Source of the DNA: Bifidobacterium breve
Lineage (GTDB): Bacteria > Actinomycetota > Actinomycetes > S36-B12
Length of the DNA: 62,692 bases
NCBI GenBank assembly: GCA_945900705.1
Contig: CAMDKJ010000001.1
Location: 1 to 62,692 of the forward strand
Direction: 5' to 3'
The notes below the pieces were generated by a model. That model was not told the DNA's origin, ran no database searches, and saw only the letters and a list, made by a program, of their open reading frames with translations. Of the stretch, positions 33,613 through 43,424 are shown piece after piece. Position 1 is the stretch's first letter; the number at the start of each line of letters is the position of its first letter. Both the position numbers and the translations under genes were made by a program.

Positions 33613-35705
33613 GTTCGGAAGAAGTCGACTTCGGCATTCAGTAAATTCTCGGCTACGACCTCCTGGGGTGTCATGTGGGTGACACCACTTAATGGCAGCA
33701 CCGAATGTATTTTGCCGGCGGCAAGTAGCGCACTGGAAAACTGCAAGGTATGCGCGGCGAGCACATTGTCATCCGCCAAGCCATGGATTAGCAGGAGTGG
33801 CCGTTGCAGTTTTTCGGCCCGCGTTAATAATGATGATTGGTCATAAACCTCAGGTGATTTATTCGGATCCCCAAGGTAGCGCTCGGTGTAGGCGGTGTCA
33901 TAAAGCCGCCATTCGGTCACCGGTGCCCCGGCAACGGCACAGTGGAAAATATCTGGGCGTTCTAGTACGGCAAGGGCGGCCAAGTAACCACCAAATGACC
34001 AGCCAACGATGCCGACCCGGTCAAGATCAAGGTCGGGTAATAGCACGCCGAGCGCCTCTAGCGCCGTGACTTGATCACCCAAGATGCCAATCGCCAGATC
34101 ATTCTTGATCAAGCGCTCCCAGGCCGGCCCGCGCCCTGGCGTGCCGCGTCCGTCGACGACGACAACGGCGAAACCTTGGTCAGCGAGCCATTGATCGGAT
34201 GCGTGACCGCCCGCGATATGGGTGACCATTTGGGCATGTGGGCCGCCATAGGGCGACATGATGACCGGGACTTTCTTAGAGCCCGGCACGTGACCGGTGG
34301 GCCAAAAAACGCAGGTGCGTAAATGTGTTGCGCCAACCGAGCTGAAGTTCGTTTTAATGGTGACGTTCGGGGTTTCTGCATGCGAAGTAATTGCGTGCAC
34401 GCCCGAAGGGTGCACGACATTGAAGTCGACGCGCGGTGAAATTGAGTTAGCAGTTGCCAGTATAAAGGTGGAACCGTCGGCTACGGCGTTAGTCCAGCTT
34501 TCACCCGAGGTAAGGGCGGTCGCGGTGCCGTCATTACTGATTTGGTACAGATGTTGTTCCATCGGATCAGGTGAGGCAAGTACAAGTAACCCTTCGGCGG
34601 AAGAGTCGACAACTCCATTCACCTGCAACCCGGCCGGAGAGATGAAAACCCCGTCACGGGTGATGCGGTTCGTATCAGTCGTTGCATCAGAAATAATTTC
34701 AATAAGTGCTCCATCAGTGGCAAGACAGGGCAGTTCGCCATGGACATCAATCCACGCTGGGTCAGTGCGTACCGCTATTTCAACTAGTTGGCCATTTGCG
34801 ATGTCAATTCGATTGATGCTGGCGGTTCTTTGATTACGCGTCAGTACACTCATAACGGTGCCAGCGTCGGTGACGTTAACCGTTGCTAAATATGGGTATT
34901 TGGCCAAGTCCCAGATTAATTGTTTATGCGCTCCAGCCAGGGGGATCAGCCAGAGTTCGACGGTGGGATTAGGTTCGCCGGCGGCGGGATAGCGGTGGGC
35001 AACCGGCTCATTAGCTGGTTGGGCGGGGTCACTTATCCAGCGGATCCCAACGGGTGCATTGTCTGCGCGTTCAACAATTAGCCCGGAGCCATCAGCGAGC
35101 CACCAGAACCCGCGGAGACGATCAAGTTCTTCGGCTGCAATGAAATCAGCCAAGCCCCAAGTTTCAGTGTCACCTGTGGATTGGCAAAGTAGTTGCGGTT
35201 GCGCGTCCAGCTTGTGGGAATCTATTACCCAAAGTGAGCCGTCAATCACGAAGGCAACATGCCGGCCATCCGGGCTTACTCGGGGATCAATGACAGCGCC
35301 CGGGGTGGTCAACTCCCTGGTGTGAACGGTGCTGCCGAGCACAGTCACATAGGCAATACCCGAGATCGCAAAAGCAATTACCGTTCCGGATTTATCAGTG
35401 GTGAAGTGAGTCATACCTGAAGTGACTTCGCGCATGCGCTCGCGTCGTGCCAGCTCGGCAGCGGGGAGTTCGCCGGTCGTCAGTAAAGCGGCGGCATCAA
35501 CCAAGCACTGCTCGACGGGTGGGTGAACCCCCAGATCAAGTTGCCAAAGACTGCCGGCCGGATCAAGCCCGCTACTACTGCGGATGAAAAGCACGCGCTC
35601 ACCAACGACTTTCAAGCCGCGGGGTCTGCCAAGCTGAAACCCTCGGGTGCGCGCCTTTTGCCTTGGGAAGGATTCTGATGAAGTCACCTGCGCATCGTGC
35701 CGCAT
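33558..35705 (-). CDS. S9 family prolyl oligopeptidase/dipeptidyl peptidase
   Basis: A 715-residue serine peptidase. The N-terminal half is a beta-propeller resembling the DPP-IV N domain (ETWGLADFIAAEELDRLRGF, typical of DPP-IV). The C-terminal half is an alpha/beta hydrolase with nucleophile GWSFGGYLA, Asp in LIHGLADDNV and His in SGVTHMTPQE. No signal peptide is visible, so it should act in the cytoplasm, possibly on peptides brought in by the adjacent Opp system. ATG 35705 lies only 26 bases from the divergent mshB start. Confidence 0.88.
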   Translation of the reverse strand: MRHDAQVTSSESFPRQKARTRGFQLGRPRGLKVVGERVLFIRSSSGLDPAGSLWQLDLGVHPPVEQCLVDAAALLTTGELPAAELARRERMREVTSGMTHFTTDKSGTVIAFAISGIAYVTVLGSTVHTRELTTPGAVIDPRVSPDGRHVAFVIDGSLWVIDSHKLDAQPQLLCQSTGDTETWGLADFIAAEELDRLRGFWWLADGSGLIVERADNAPVGIRWISDPAQPANEPVAHRYPAAGEPNPTVELWLIPLAGAHKQLIWDLAKYPYLATVNVTDAGTVMSVLTRNQRTASINRIDIANGQLVEIAVRTDPAWIDVHGELPCLATDGALIEIISDATTDTNRITRDGVFISPAGLQVNGVVDSSAEGLLVLASPDPMEQHLYQISNDGTATALTSGESWTNAVADGSTFILATANSISPRVDFNVVHPSGVHAITSHAETPNVTIKTNFSSVGATHLRTCVFWPTGHVPGSKKVPVIMSPYGGPHAQMVTHIAGGHASDQWLADQGFAVVVVDGRGTPGRGPAWERLIKNDLAIGILGDQVTALEALGVLLPDLDLDRVGIVGWSFGGYLAALAVLERPDIFHCAVAGAPVTEWRLYDTAYTERYLGDPNKSPEVYDQSSLLTRAEKLQRPLLLIHGLADDNVLAAHTLQFSSALLAAGKIHSVLPLSGVTHMTPQEVVAENLLNAEVDFFRTHLQMAGPGSIGVFGAAP

Positions 35706-35719
35706 CGGGTATGGGCCAC

Positions 35720-35725
35720 TAATCT
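35720..35725 (+). promoter_or_regulatory. -10 box (TAATCT) of a leaderless promoter for mshB
   Basis: TAATCT is followed by six bases and ATG 35732. The whole promoter must sit in or over the start of the divergent peptidase gene. Confidence 0.5.
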
Positions 35726-35731
35726 TCGGGC

Positions 35732-36613
35732 ATGAGTAGACGCTTAATGCTGGTCCACGCCCATCCAGATGACGAGACCATCGGCACCGGGGTGACCATG
35801 GCCAAATACGTGGCAGCGGGTGCCGAAGTCACCTTGGTTACCTGCACTTTGGGTGAGGAGGGTGAGATCTTGTTGGAGGAGTTCGCCCATTTGGCGGCCG
35901 ACCAGGACGACTTATTAGGGGCTCATCGGCAAACTGAGCTAGGTGCCGCGATGGCTGAACTTGGAGTAACTGATTGGCGGCTCCTTGGGGGCCCCGGGCG
36001 CTTTCGTGATTCGGGCATGGTGGGCACCGCGAGCAATGACAACCCCGACTGCTTTTGGCGCACCGACTTATTGGTCTCGGCAACAGAGTTGGTGCGCGTA
36101 ATCCGCGAGGTGCGGCCACAAGTAGTTGTTACCTATGACGACTTTGGTGGCTACGGCCACCCAGATCACATCCAGGCGCACCGCGTGACGCATTACGCGG
36201 TCATGCTGGCCGCCAGTTCGACTTTTGATCCAGAGCTTGGGGCGCCTTGGCAGGTGACAAAGGTTTATTGGACGGCGTTCCCTAAAAGTGTTATCCGGGC
36301 CGGTATTGAGGCGATGCGGGCGCCCGGTTCTGAACACGGTGATTCGGAGTTTGCGGCTATGGATCCAGATGACATCCCTTTCGCCTGTGATGACGATTTA
36401 GTCACCACGATGATTGTCGCCCCAGAGTTCTTGCCGGCCAAGATGGCGGCACTGCGCGCCCATGGCACGCAGGTTGATGTAAGTGGGGGTTTCTTCGCCC
36501 TCGCTGACAATGTCGGCGCCGAAGCTTTCGGCACTGAGTATTACAGGCTGGCAATGGGCCCGACGCCGTCCGCCCAGCCCGAAACCGACCTATTTGCGGG
36601 TATCACTACGTGA
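35732..36613 (+). CDS. mshB: N-acetyl-GlcN-inositol deacetylase MshB (mycothiol biosynthesis)
   Basis: Zinc deacetylase of the PIG-L/LmbE family that makes GlcN-Ins for mycothiol. LVHAHPDDETIGTG holds the zinc-binding His-Asp-Asp, and GYGHPDHIQAHRVT supplies the third ligand His. VTYDDFGGYGHPDH is typical of MshB rather than of the Mca amidase. It has 293 residues. The stop overlaps the GTG of the following small membrane gene by three bases. This gene is direct evidence for an actinobacterial mycothiol pathway. Confidence 0.88.
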   Translation: MSRRLMLVHAHPDDETIGTGVTMAKYVAAGAEVTLVTCTLGEEGEILLEEFAHLAADQDDLLGAHRQTELGAAMAELGVTDWRLLGGPGRFRDSGMVGTASNDNPDCFWRTDLLVSATELVRVIREVRPQVVVTYDDFGGYGHPDHIQAHRVTHYAVMLAASSTFDPELGAPWQVTKVYWTAFPKSVIRAGIEAMRAPGSEHGDSEFAAMDPDDIPFACDDDLVTTMIVAPEFLPAKMAALRAHGTQVDVSGGFFALADNVGAEAFGTEYYRLAMGPTPSAQPETDLFAGITT

Positions 36614-36990
36614 CCCGGGCGCTCCTGCTCGTTGCTCTGCTCATGCTCGGGTTGGCTACTGGCCTGCTCGGAGCGTACGAGCAGGTCGGTAGGTGGGTCA
36701 CGGCCTGGCCGTGGGGCCAAATAGTAATTCCGTGGGGAATGGCCTTAATGCTGCTTCTATTGGTCCTTTTCATTAGGGGTGGCGCTTGGCTGGTGCGAAC
36801 CCGGATCGGAGGCTGGGTGGTGCTAGCAGGATGGCTTGCGGGCACCATCTACCTGACAACCGAATCACCATCAGGTGACTTGGTGCTCGCAGGTGGAACT
36901 CGCCAGTGGGTCTACGTACTGGCAGGGGTAGTTCTCGGCTCGGTGGCGGCAACTTTTCCAGTAACCGAATCGCAATCGCGCTTGCGTTGA
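36610..36990 (+). CDS. Small membrane protein, DUF6113-like
   Basis: A 126-residue protein with four hydrophobic segments and short loops. It starts at GTG 36610 inside the mshB stop (GTGA) and is therefore coupled to mshB. Actinobacterial mshB genes are often followed by a small membrane protein (DUF6113). No motif indicates a function. Confidence 0.65.
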   Translation: MTRALLLVALLMLGLATGLLGAYEQVGRWVTAWPWGQIVIPWGMALMLLLLVLFIRGGAWLVRTRIGGWVVLAGWLAGTIYLTTESPSGDLVLAGGTRQWVYVLAGVVLGSVAATFPVTESQSRLR

Positions 36991-37067
36991 TTTTCAAGGA
37001 ATGTCGCTTACCATCAAGGTCACGTCTACTATGCAGTTCAAACTTGGGTCGGTAAGGGGTTGCCCGC

Positions 37068-38882
37068 GTGGCTGAGCATGAGCGTCAGGCTTCAGCCTGG
37101 CAGGCCTCGCGTCGGGCCTTATTCATCATCATGGGCACTGTGGTTGCCGTAGCCGCCCTTTATCTGGGCGCCATCGTGCTCGCCGGCGATGGATTTCGCT
37201 CCGGCACCATGGTCTCAGGCGTTGATATCAGCGGTCTAAGCAATCCCGAAGCAATAGAGAAACTCAATTCAACAATCGGTGCGGTGGCCCGCAAGCCACT
37301 AAGAGTGCGCACTGTTGACCACCTTTTCGTCATTGACCCGCAGGCCGCGGGGCTGAAATTTGATGCTGAGGCGACAATCGCTCAGGCCACAGGTCGCACC
37401 TGGAACCCGATCACACTCATCAGCGATTTTATGACCCAACGCGAGCTCGAGCCGATCACCTCAATTGACCAAAGTGCCTTGGATGACCAACTTGCTGGGG
37501 TCGCAACCGCAATTGATCAACCCGCGGTCGAGCCCACCTTGATAATGATTCAACGCAAGCCGGTACTGAATCCGGGTGTCGATGGTTTGGCACTTGATCA
37601 AACCGCGACCGGCGACGCGATGAAAGTCGCTTTCATGCAAAAGCGCGAGCCGATTACCGCGGTGTTGGCAGATGTACCCCCGGCGGTGTCGGAGGCCGTG
37701 GCTCTGCAAGCAAAGGCCCTAGCGCGCACCGCGATAGCTAATCCAGTCAACGTTACGGCGGGTGTCATAACCGCGACCATTGATTCGGTCGACATTGCTG
37801 ATGCCTTAACTTTCACCCAAGAAGGTGGCCAACTGGTGCCGATTCTTGACGGCGCGATTTTACATGAATCAATTGCCGGCGATCTCGAGGCCGTCGAGAC
37901 CCCGGGCCGTGACGCCACCTTCGAAATCGTTCGAAGGCAGCCGGTAGTGGTGCCATCACAGGTCGGTGCCGGTATCTCGGACGATGAGTTAGCACTGCAG
38001 GTAGCCACGGTAATTGGTAATCAACCACCGGACCGATCCGTTACCGTATCGATGGGCACCAGGGATCCAATGCTGACAACCGAGCAAGCGCAGCAGCTTG
38101 GTATCACCCAGAAGATCTCAAGCTTTACACAGCAGTTTCCTTATGCTGCTTATCGGGTACAAAATATTGGTGAAGCAGCTCGGCGCATCAATGGAACTTT
38201 ACTGATGCCGGGTGAAACTTTTTCGATGAATGACACCATCAAGGAGCGAACTGTCGCAAATGGCTACACCGTTGGTTTCGTAATCGGCGCAGGCGGAGTT
38301 TTCGCCGAAGAACTTGGTGGCGGTGTGTCGGCGGCGACAACAACAATGTGGACCGCGGCGTTTTTCGCGGGCATGGAACGCACATTCACTCAAGCTCACT
38401 CAATCTATATCTCCAGATATCAAACTGGCCTCGAGGCCACCGTTGCCTGGGGGAGTTTCGATATGAAGTTCACCAACGACACCCCGAATGCAGTTTTCAT
38501 CACCACGAAGATGACTAACACCTCAATGAATGCGACTTTTTGGGGTACCCCAACGTACGACGAAGTCAAGGCAGAGTTTGGCCCAAAGTATGATATACGC
38601 CCGTATCCGACCATCTACGACAAGACCAAGAAGTGTCTTGGGCAAGGCGGCATGGAAGGTTTCATCATCGATGTTGACCGGGTTTTCTACAAGGATGGCG
38701 CGGAGGTCAATCGCGAGACCATCACGACAAGCTACCGCGCTTCCCCGAAAGTCATCTGCGGCAAGGACCCTGACAAGGATCCAGGCAAGCCGATAAATCC
38801 TGGTAAGCCAGGTGCCACTCCGAGTGTGTCACCTTCACCGGCACCCTCGGGCGATCAGGCTGCGCCGGCGCCCGAAAGTTAG
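37068..38882 (+). CDS. VanW family cell-surface protein (YoaR-like)
   Basis: A 604-residue membrane-anchored protein. One N-terminal membrane helix (LFIIMGTVVAVAALYLGAIV) is followed by repeated peptidoglycan-binding-type modules (around residues 45-330) and then the VanW domain: GTLLMPGETFSMNDTI, ELGGGVSAATTTMWTAAFFA and YISRYQTGLEATVAWG. A Pro/Ser-rich C-terminal tail ends it. Firmicute VanW proteins have Cys in GGGxCQ, where this has GGGVS, as I recall for actinobacterial forms. The role in the wall is unknown and resistance is not implied. Start is GTG 37068. Confidence 0.85.
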   Translation: MAEHERQASAWQASRRALFIIMGTVVAVAALYLGAIVLAGDGFRSGTMVSGVDISGLSNPEAIEKLNSTIGAVARKPLRVRTVDHLFVIDPQAAGLKFDAEATIAQATGRTWNPITLISDFMTQRELEPITSIDQSALDDQLAGVATAIDQPAVEPTLIMIQRKPVLNPGVDGLALDQTATGDAMKVAFMQKREPITAVLADVPPAVSEAVALQAKALARTAIANPVNVTAGVITATIDSVDIADALTFTQEGGQLVPILDGAILHESIAGDLEAVETPGRDATFEIVRRQPVVVPSQVGAGISDDELALQVATVIGNQPPDRSVTVSMGTRDPMLTTEQAQQLGITQKISSFTQQFPYAAYRVQNIGEAARRINGTLLMPGETFSMNDTIKERTVANGYTVGFVIGAGGVFAEELGGGVSAATTTMWTAAFFAGMERTFTQAHSIYISRYQTGLEATVAWGSFDMKFTNDTPNAVFITTKMTNTSMNATFWGTPTYDEVKAEFGPKYDIRPYPTIYDKTKKCLGQGGMEGFIIDVDRVFYKDGAEVNRETITTSYRASPKVICGKDPDKDPGKPINPGKPGATPSVSPSPAPSGDQAAPAPES

Positions 38883-38908
38883 CTGAGCCGTTAGGTGGCA
38901 CGGCGCCA

Positions 38909-40318
38909 TTAACCAATCTGTTGGCCGTCGGCGGTGTCAACAACCACCACACCGAGTTCAGCTAGCGCGTCGCGCAACCGGTCACTGCCTGCCCAATCCT
39001 TGTTGGCACGCGCAGCTGCTCGTTCGGCAAGTAGCCCCTCGACTTCGAGTGAGGTAGGGGCCGGGGGTCGGCCGACATCGCGGGTGAGATCCAGGCCGAA
39101 AAGTCGATCAACGTGGGCGAAAGTCTCAAATTTAGCGCCGTCACTTAAATTGGCATCGCGCTCGACCGCGCGCAATTGCTGCAGAGCAAGGGGGGTGTCT
39201 AGGTCTTCGTTAAAAGCCTCGACAATCAACCGCACCGCGTCAGTCGCTAAAGGTGCTGAGGGCGCATTCGCCCACTGCGCAACGCGGGCTCGCCACCTGG
39301 TCAGGGTGGTTTGCGCACCTTCGATAACTTCCCAGGTGAGGTTCATTTGCTGGCGGTATCGATGCTGCAGGAAGGCGAGTCGCAAACTAAGTGGATCCAG
39401 CCCACGCGCGGCTAAATCGCTAACGAGCACGACATTGCCGCTGGATTTACTCATCTTGCGGCCCTCGAAGAGCAGGTGCTCGGCGTGTACCCAGTGGCGA
39501 ACCACCTCGTGTCCGGCTATCGAATTGCTTTGGGCCCGCTCATCTTCATGATGGGGGAATCGCAGATCGATACCGCCGGTATGGATATCAATCTCGTTAC
39601 CGAGGATGGCAAGGCTCATGGCACTGCATTCGGTATGCCAACCGGGGAAGCCAAGGCCCCACGGTGTCTGCCACACCAGCTGAGTTCGAGTTGGCCCAGA
39701 CTGTTTCCAAAGCGCCCAGTCGGCGTGAAAGCGTTTGGCTGGACCAACTTCGCTGGTGAAGCGATGCCCGGGTCGGAGTTGATCAAGTTTATTTCCACTT
39801 AATTCGCCGTAGGTGGAGAAAGTACGAGCATCGAAGAACACCGATCCGTCAGTGCCGATGTAGGCGTTGTTACTTTCGAGCAGTTTGCTTATTAGTTCGA
39901 TCATCAAGTCAATTGATTCACTGGCACGCGGGTATTCGTTTGCAGGGTAAATATTGAGTGCGGCCAAGTCACTGTGGAATCTATCTTCATAGTGGCGCGC
40001 AACCGCCAGGGCACCTTTACCTTCGGCAGCTGCCTGCTGCAACACTCGATCTTCGGTGTCACCTTGGCCTTCATCAACCCCGCCCAACCCGGTGTCGTCG
40101 GCCATATGGCCCACATCGGTGATGTTCTGGACCAGTCGAACTTGGATCTTGCTGAACTCAGCGGTTCGACGAATTATGTCGGTAAGCAAGAAGGTGCGCA
40201 TATTGCCTACGTGGGCATCGCGGTAGACGGTGGGCCCGCAGGCGTAAACCCGTAGCAGCCCGGGCTGGGCCGAGATGATCGGGACCACCGAGCGTTGCAT
40301 AGTGTCGTATAGGCGCAC
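38909..40318 (-). CDS. cysS: Cysteinyl-tRNA synthetase
   Basis: Charges tRNA-Cys. The 469-residue protein has a zinc Cys in VYACGPTVY, the HIGH-type box HVGNMR, PGWHTECSAM, FPHHEDERAQS, KMSKSSGN, and the C-terminal anticodon-side domain (LLAERAAARANKDWAGSD). The C-terminal domain and the HHEDERAQS text separate it from MshC, the related mycothiol ligase. I choose GTG 40318 (VRLYDTMQRS), which has GGAGG four bases upstream; the frame extends 18 codons further without support. It is convergent with the VanW gene. Confidence 0.93.
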   Translation of the reverse strand: MRLYDTMQRSVVPIISAQPGLLRVYACGPTVYRDAHVGNMRTFLLTDIIRRTAEFSKIQVRLVQNITDVGHMADDTGLGGVDEGQGDTEDRVLQQAAAEGKGALAVARHYEDRFHSDLAALNIYPANEYPRASESIDLMIELISKLLESNNAYIGTDGSVFFDARTFSTYGELSGNKLDQLRPGHRFTSEVGPAKRFHADWALWKQSGPTRTQLVWQTPWGLGFPGWHTECSAMSLAILGNEIDIHTGGIDLRFPHHEDERAQSNSIAGHEVVRHWVHAEHLLFEGRKMSKSSGNVVLVSDLAARGLDPLSLRLAFLQHRYRQQMNLTWEVIEGAQTTLTRWRARVAQWANAPSAPLATDAVRLIVEAFNEDLDTPLALQQLRAVERDANLSDGAKFETFAHVDRLFGLDLTRDVGRPPAPTSLEVEGLLAERAAARANKDWAGSDRLRDALAELGVVVVDTADGQQIG

Positions 40319-40444
40319 AAACCCTCCGCTGCTTAGCCTATGGCGGCCCGAGGGGATGCGCGCGAGGTTCACCGTGGTGGTTGTGTAAGTTAGGCCCGTC
40401 CAGCAAGAATCGCAGGTTGTTTTAATCAGCTCTCGGAGGCTCGG

Positions 40445-40771
40445 GTGACCTACACCATCGCATTTCCATGCGTGGATCTCAAAGACAATGCGTGTATTGA
40501 GGAATGCCCGGTTGACTGCATCTACGAAGGTGGCCGGATGCTCTACATCCAGCCCGACGAGTGCGTTGACTGCGGCGCCTGCGAACCGGTCTGCCCGGTC
40601 GAAGCTATCTTCTATGAGGACGATGTCCCCGAGGAGTGGAAGGAGTACACCGCGGCGAATGCGGAGTTCTTCGTCGACTTGGGTTCACCAGGTGGCGCGG
40701 CCAAACTCGGTCCGCAGGATTTTGATGCACCGCTGATCGTTAGCGTGCCGCCACAGGTGCACGACCACTGA
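40445..40771 (+). CDS. fdxA: 7Fe/8Fe-type ferredoxin
   Basis: A 108-residue soluble electron carrier. The N-terminal cluster region CVDLKDNACIEECPVDCIYE and the second motif CVDCGACEPVCPVEA match actinobacterial FdxA with a [3Fe-4S] and a [4Fe-4S] cluster. EDDVPEEWKEYTAANAEFF and GSPGGAAKLG are the family's tail. GTG 40445 follows GGAGG. It lies just ahead of dapC, which is the common actinobacterial pairing. Confidence 0.94.
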   Translation: MTYTIAFPCVDLKDNACIEECPVDCIYEGGRMLYIQPDECVDCGACEPVCPVEAIFYEDDVPEEWKEYTAANAEFFVDLGSPGGAAKLGPQDFDAPLIVSVPPQVHDH

Positions 40772-40791
40772 GCGGTTCACCGGCCGACCGG

Positions 40792-41862
40792 TTGCCGGAG
40801 TTTCCGTGGGATGTGCTTGCACCTTTTGCGGCTCGAGCCGCGCAGCATCCAAAAGGGGCCGTTGATTTATCCGTCGGCACACCCGTTGACCCAACTCCCG
40901 CGGTGATCCAAGCGGCCCTTGCAGCCGCGGCCAATGCACCCGGGTACCCAACGACCGCTGGCTCGCCGGCGGTTCGAGAAGCGGCCGCCGGGTGGATTAA
41001 TCGTCGCTTGGGCGCGACGGTGTCTGCAAGCTCGGTGCTACCTGCTATCGGCTCTAAAGAACTGGTGGCATGGATTCCGACTTTACTCGGCTTGGGCGTG
41101 GCAGATCGCGTGGTAATCCCAAAGATCGCCTACCCCACCTACGCCGTCGGCGCGGCCCTCGTGGGCGCTGAAATCATCGCTACCGATCGCCCTGAAGAAG
41201 TTGCGGCGCCCGCCTTGATCTGGATAAACACCCCGAGTAACCCAACCGGTGCGGTGCTTTCAGCTATCAGAATGGCCGAAATTGTTGCCTATGCGCGTTC
41301 AGTGTCGGCCTTGGTAGTCAGCGATGAGTGCTACCTGGAATTGGGCTGGGATGTCGACCCGGTCTCGGTCTTGCATCCGGATGTTTCGGGTGCAGATCAC
41401 ACCGGGGTGCTGGGGTTGTTCTCCCTTTCTAAGCGCTCGAACCTCGCCGGGTACCGATTTGGCTTCGCGGCCGGCGACCCAGAGGTGGTAGCGCAAGTAC
41501 TTGCGGTGCGCAAGCACTTAGGGATGATGGTGCCGACGCCAATCCAGGCGGCCGCGGCGGCAGCACTGGATGATGATGACCACGTTGCCGAGCAGCGCGG
41601 CCGCTACGGCGAGCGGCGCCGGCTAATTTGGGCGGCGTTGGTACAAGCTGGGTTCACCATCGACCACAGCGAGGCCGGGCTCTACCTATGGGTAACGCGT
41701 GGTGAGCCTTGCTGGAAAAGTGTTAGCTGGTTCGCCGATCGCGGCATCATCGTTACCCCCGGTGACTTCTATGGCGCCGCTGGCGCCGACCATGTGCGGG
41801 TTGCGTTGACGGCGACCGATGTCGATATTGCGCAATTTGTGCAGCGTCTTGGCGCCTCGTGA
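40792..41862 (+). CDS. dapC: Succinyldiaminopimelate transaminase
   Basis: Fold-type I aminotransferase of lysine/diaminopimelate biosynthesis, which supplies the wall peptide. FPWDVLAPFAARAAQHP and VDLSVGTPVDPTPAV are the actinobacterial DapC opening. The PLP lysine is in FSLSKRSNLAGYRFGF, and INTPSNPTGAV and VVSDECYLEL are present. It has 356 residues. The only start in frame is TTG 40792, 20 bases behind the ferredoxin stop. Conservation may begin a few residues earlier, so a CTG start near 40768 is possible. Confidence 0.87.
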   Translation: MPEFPWDVLAPFAARAAQHPKGAVDLSVGTPVDPTPAVIQAALAAAANAPGYPTTAGSPAVREAAAGWINRRLGATVSASSVLPAIGSKELVAWIPTLLGLGVADRVVIPKIAYPTYAVGAALVGAEIIATDRPEEVAAPALIWINTPSNPTGAVLSAIRMAEIVAYARSVSALVVSDECYLELGWDVDPVSVLHPDVSGADHTGVLGLFSLSKRSNLAGYRFGFAAGDPEVVAQVLAVRKHLGMMVPTPIQAAAAAALDDDDHVAEQRGRYGERRRLIWAALVQAGFTIDHSEAGLYLWVTRGEPCWKSVSWFADRGIIVTPGDFYGAAGADHVRVALTATDVDIAQFVQRLGAS

Positions 41863-41940
41863 CTCATGTCACCAGCAAGGTTTGGAGGCGGGGTCTTGGT
41901 GTGGCTCCACCATCGGTATTCTCAGGTCTAGGAGGATTAA

Positions 41941-43224
41941 GTGGCTGACGCCGTGTTGAAGTATTCAGGTGGAGAACTACCGCTCACCGAGGTTCCGGCG
42001 TCTGTTGGTGCCAGTGGTTTTAATATCGCTACGCTGTTGGCCACCACTGGCAATGTCACCCTTGACCACGGTTTCGTCAACACCGCAGCGTGTTCATCCG
42101 CGATCACCTACATCGATGGTGACGCCGGCATTTTGCGCTACCGCGGATACCCGATCGAACAACTTGCTGAGCAGTCCAGTTTCTTGGAGACCTCGTACCT
42201 TCTCATCTACGGGTACCTGCCATCGCAGCCTGAACTTGACGATTTCAAGACCAAAATCCGCAAGCACACAATGCTGCATGAGGAGTTGCGCCAATTCTTT
42301 GACGGCTTTCCGCGTGATGCCCATCCGATGCCGGTGCTTTCCTCGGCAGTGTCTGCGCTCTCGACTTTCTACCAAGACTCACTTGATCCCTTTGATCCGC
42401 ATCAGGTCGAAATCTCAACCATTCGATTGCTGGCAAAGGTGCCAACCATCGCGGCCTACGCATACAAGAAGTCCATCGGCCAGCCTTTCTTGTACCCGGA
42501 TAACTCACTTGGATTTGTTGACAATTTCTTACGTATGACATTTGGGGTTCCGGCCGAGGATTACGAAGTCAATCCGATTGTGTCCAGCGCGCTCAACCAA
42601 TTGTTCTTATTGCACGCTGACCATGAGCAGAACTGCTCAACCTCGACGGTCCGATTGGTCGGTTCGTCGCACGCCAATATGTTCGCTTCGGTATCAGCCG
42701 GCATCAACGCACTTTTTGGCCCACTTCACGGTGGCGCAAACCAGGCCGTACTTGAAATGCTGGAGAAAATCCACGCATCCGGTGGGGGCGTCAACACTTT
42801 CATCCGCCAGGTCAAGGATCGTCAAGATGGGGTCAAGCTCATGGGCTTTGGCCACCGGGTCTACAAGAGTTACGACCCGCGCGCGGCCATCGTGAAGAAG
42901 ACGGCGTATGAAGTATTCGAGGCAATGAACGTCAGTGATCCGTTACTCGACATTGCGCTGCGACTTGAAGAAGTTGCCTTAGCCGACGATTTCTTCATCT
43001 CACACAAGCTCTACCCCAATGTGGATTTCTACACGGGCCTGATCTACAAGGCAATGGGCTTCCCGCCTCGGATGTTCACCGTGTTGTTCGCGCTCGGCCG
43101 GTTGCCCGGGTGGATTGCCCAGTGGCGCGAGATGATCGAGGATCCCGCGACGAAGATCGGGCGTCCGCGCCAAGTTTACACCGGTGAAGACCTGCGTGAC
43201 TATGCGCCGATGGGCACCCGCTAG
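41941..43224 (+). CDS. gltA: Citrate synthase
   Basis: Entry enzyme of the TCA cycle, 427 residues, hexameric bacterial type. It has ITYIDGDAGILRYRGYPIE, the His of VGSSHANMFASVSAGI, PLHGGANQAVLEML, the catalytic His/Arg region MGFGHRVYKSYDPRA, and the C-terminal GRPRQVYTG. GTG 41941 follows AGGAGG. It stands alone with its own leader; TATTCT at 41919-41924 could be the -10 box. Confidence 0.95.
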   Translation: MADAVLKYSGGELPLTEVPASVGASGFNIATLLATTGNVTLDHGFVNTAACSSAITYIDGDAGILRYRGYPIEQLAEQSSFLETSYLLIYGYLPSQPELDDFKTKIRKHTMLHEELRQFFDGFPRDAHPMPVLSSAVSALSTFYQDSLDPFDPHQVEISTIRLLAKVPTIAAYAYKKSIGQPFLYPDNSLGFVDNFLRMTFGVPAEDYEVNPIVSSALNQLFLLHADHEQNCSTSTVRLVGSSHANMFASVSAGINALFGPLHGGANQAVLEMLEKIHASGGGVNTFIRQVKDRQDGVKLMGFGHRVYKSYDPRAAIVKKTAYEVFEAMNVSDPLLDIALRLEEVALADDFFISHKLYPNVDFYTGLIYKAMGFPPRMFTVLFALGRLPGWIAQWREMIEDPATKIGRPRQVYTGEDLRDYAPMGTR

Positions 43225-43424
43225 CCCAATTCGAGACGCAGTGCGCCAGGGAAAAGCCGCGGCTCCGCCGGCCTAGACCAAAACCCTCAGCAAGTGGCGG
43301 TTGACCTTGATCGGATGGTTAAAGCCCGTCTTGGCAGGTTTCGCCACCATAAAGCTGAAGTTCTCAGGGGTTTTACGGCTGCCTACCCCGGACGGTTTTA
43401 CCAACGGCGCGCTGGACCGATACC

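Noticed and set aside
37068..38882. Vancomycin resistance determinant
   Set aside because: A VanW domain alone does not confer resistance; no VanHAX or regulator genes are present.
38909..40318. MshC (mycothiol ligase) instead of CysS
   Set aside because: The protein has the C-terminal tRNA-binding domain and CysS-type HHEDERAQS text, and is longer than MshC.
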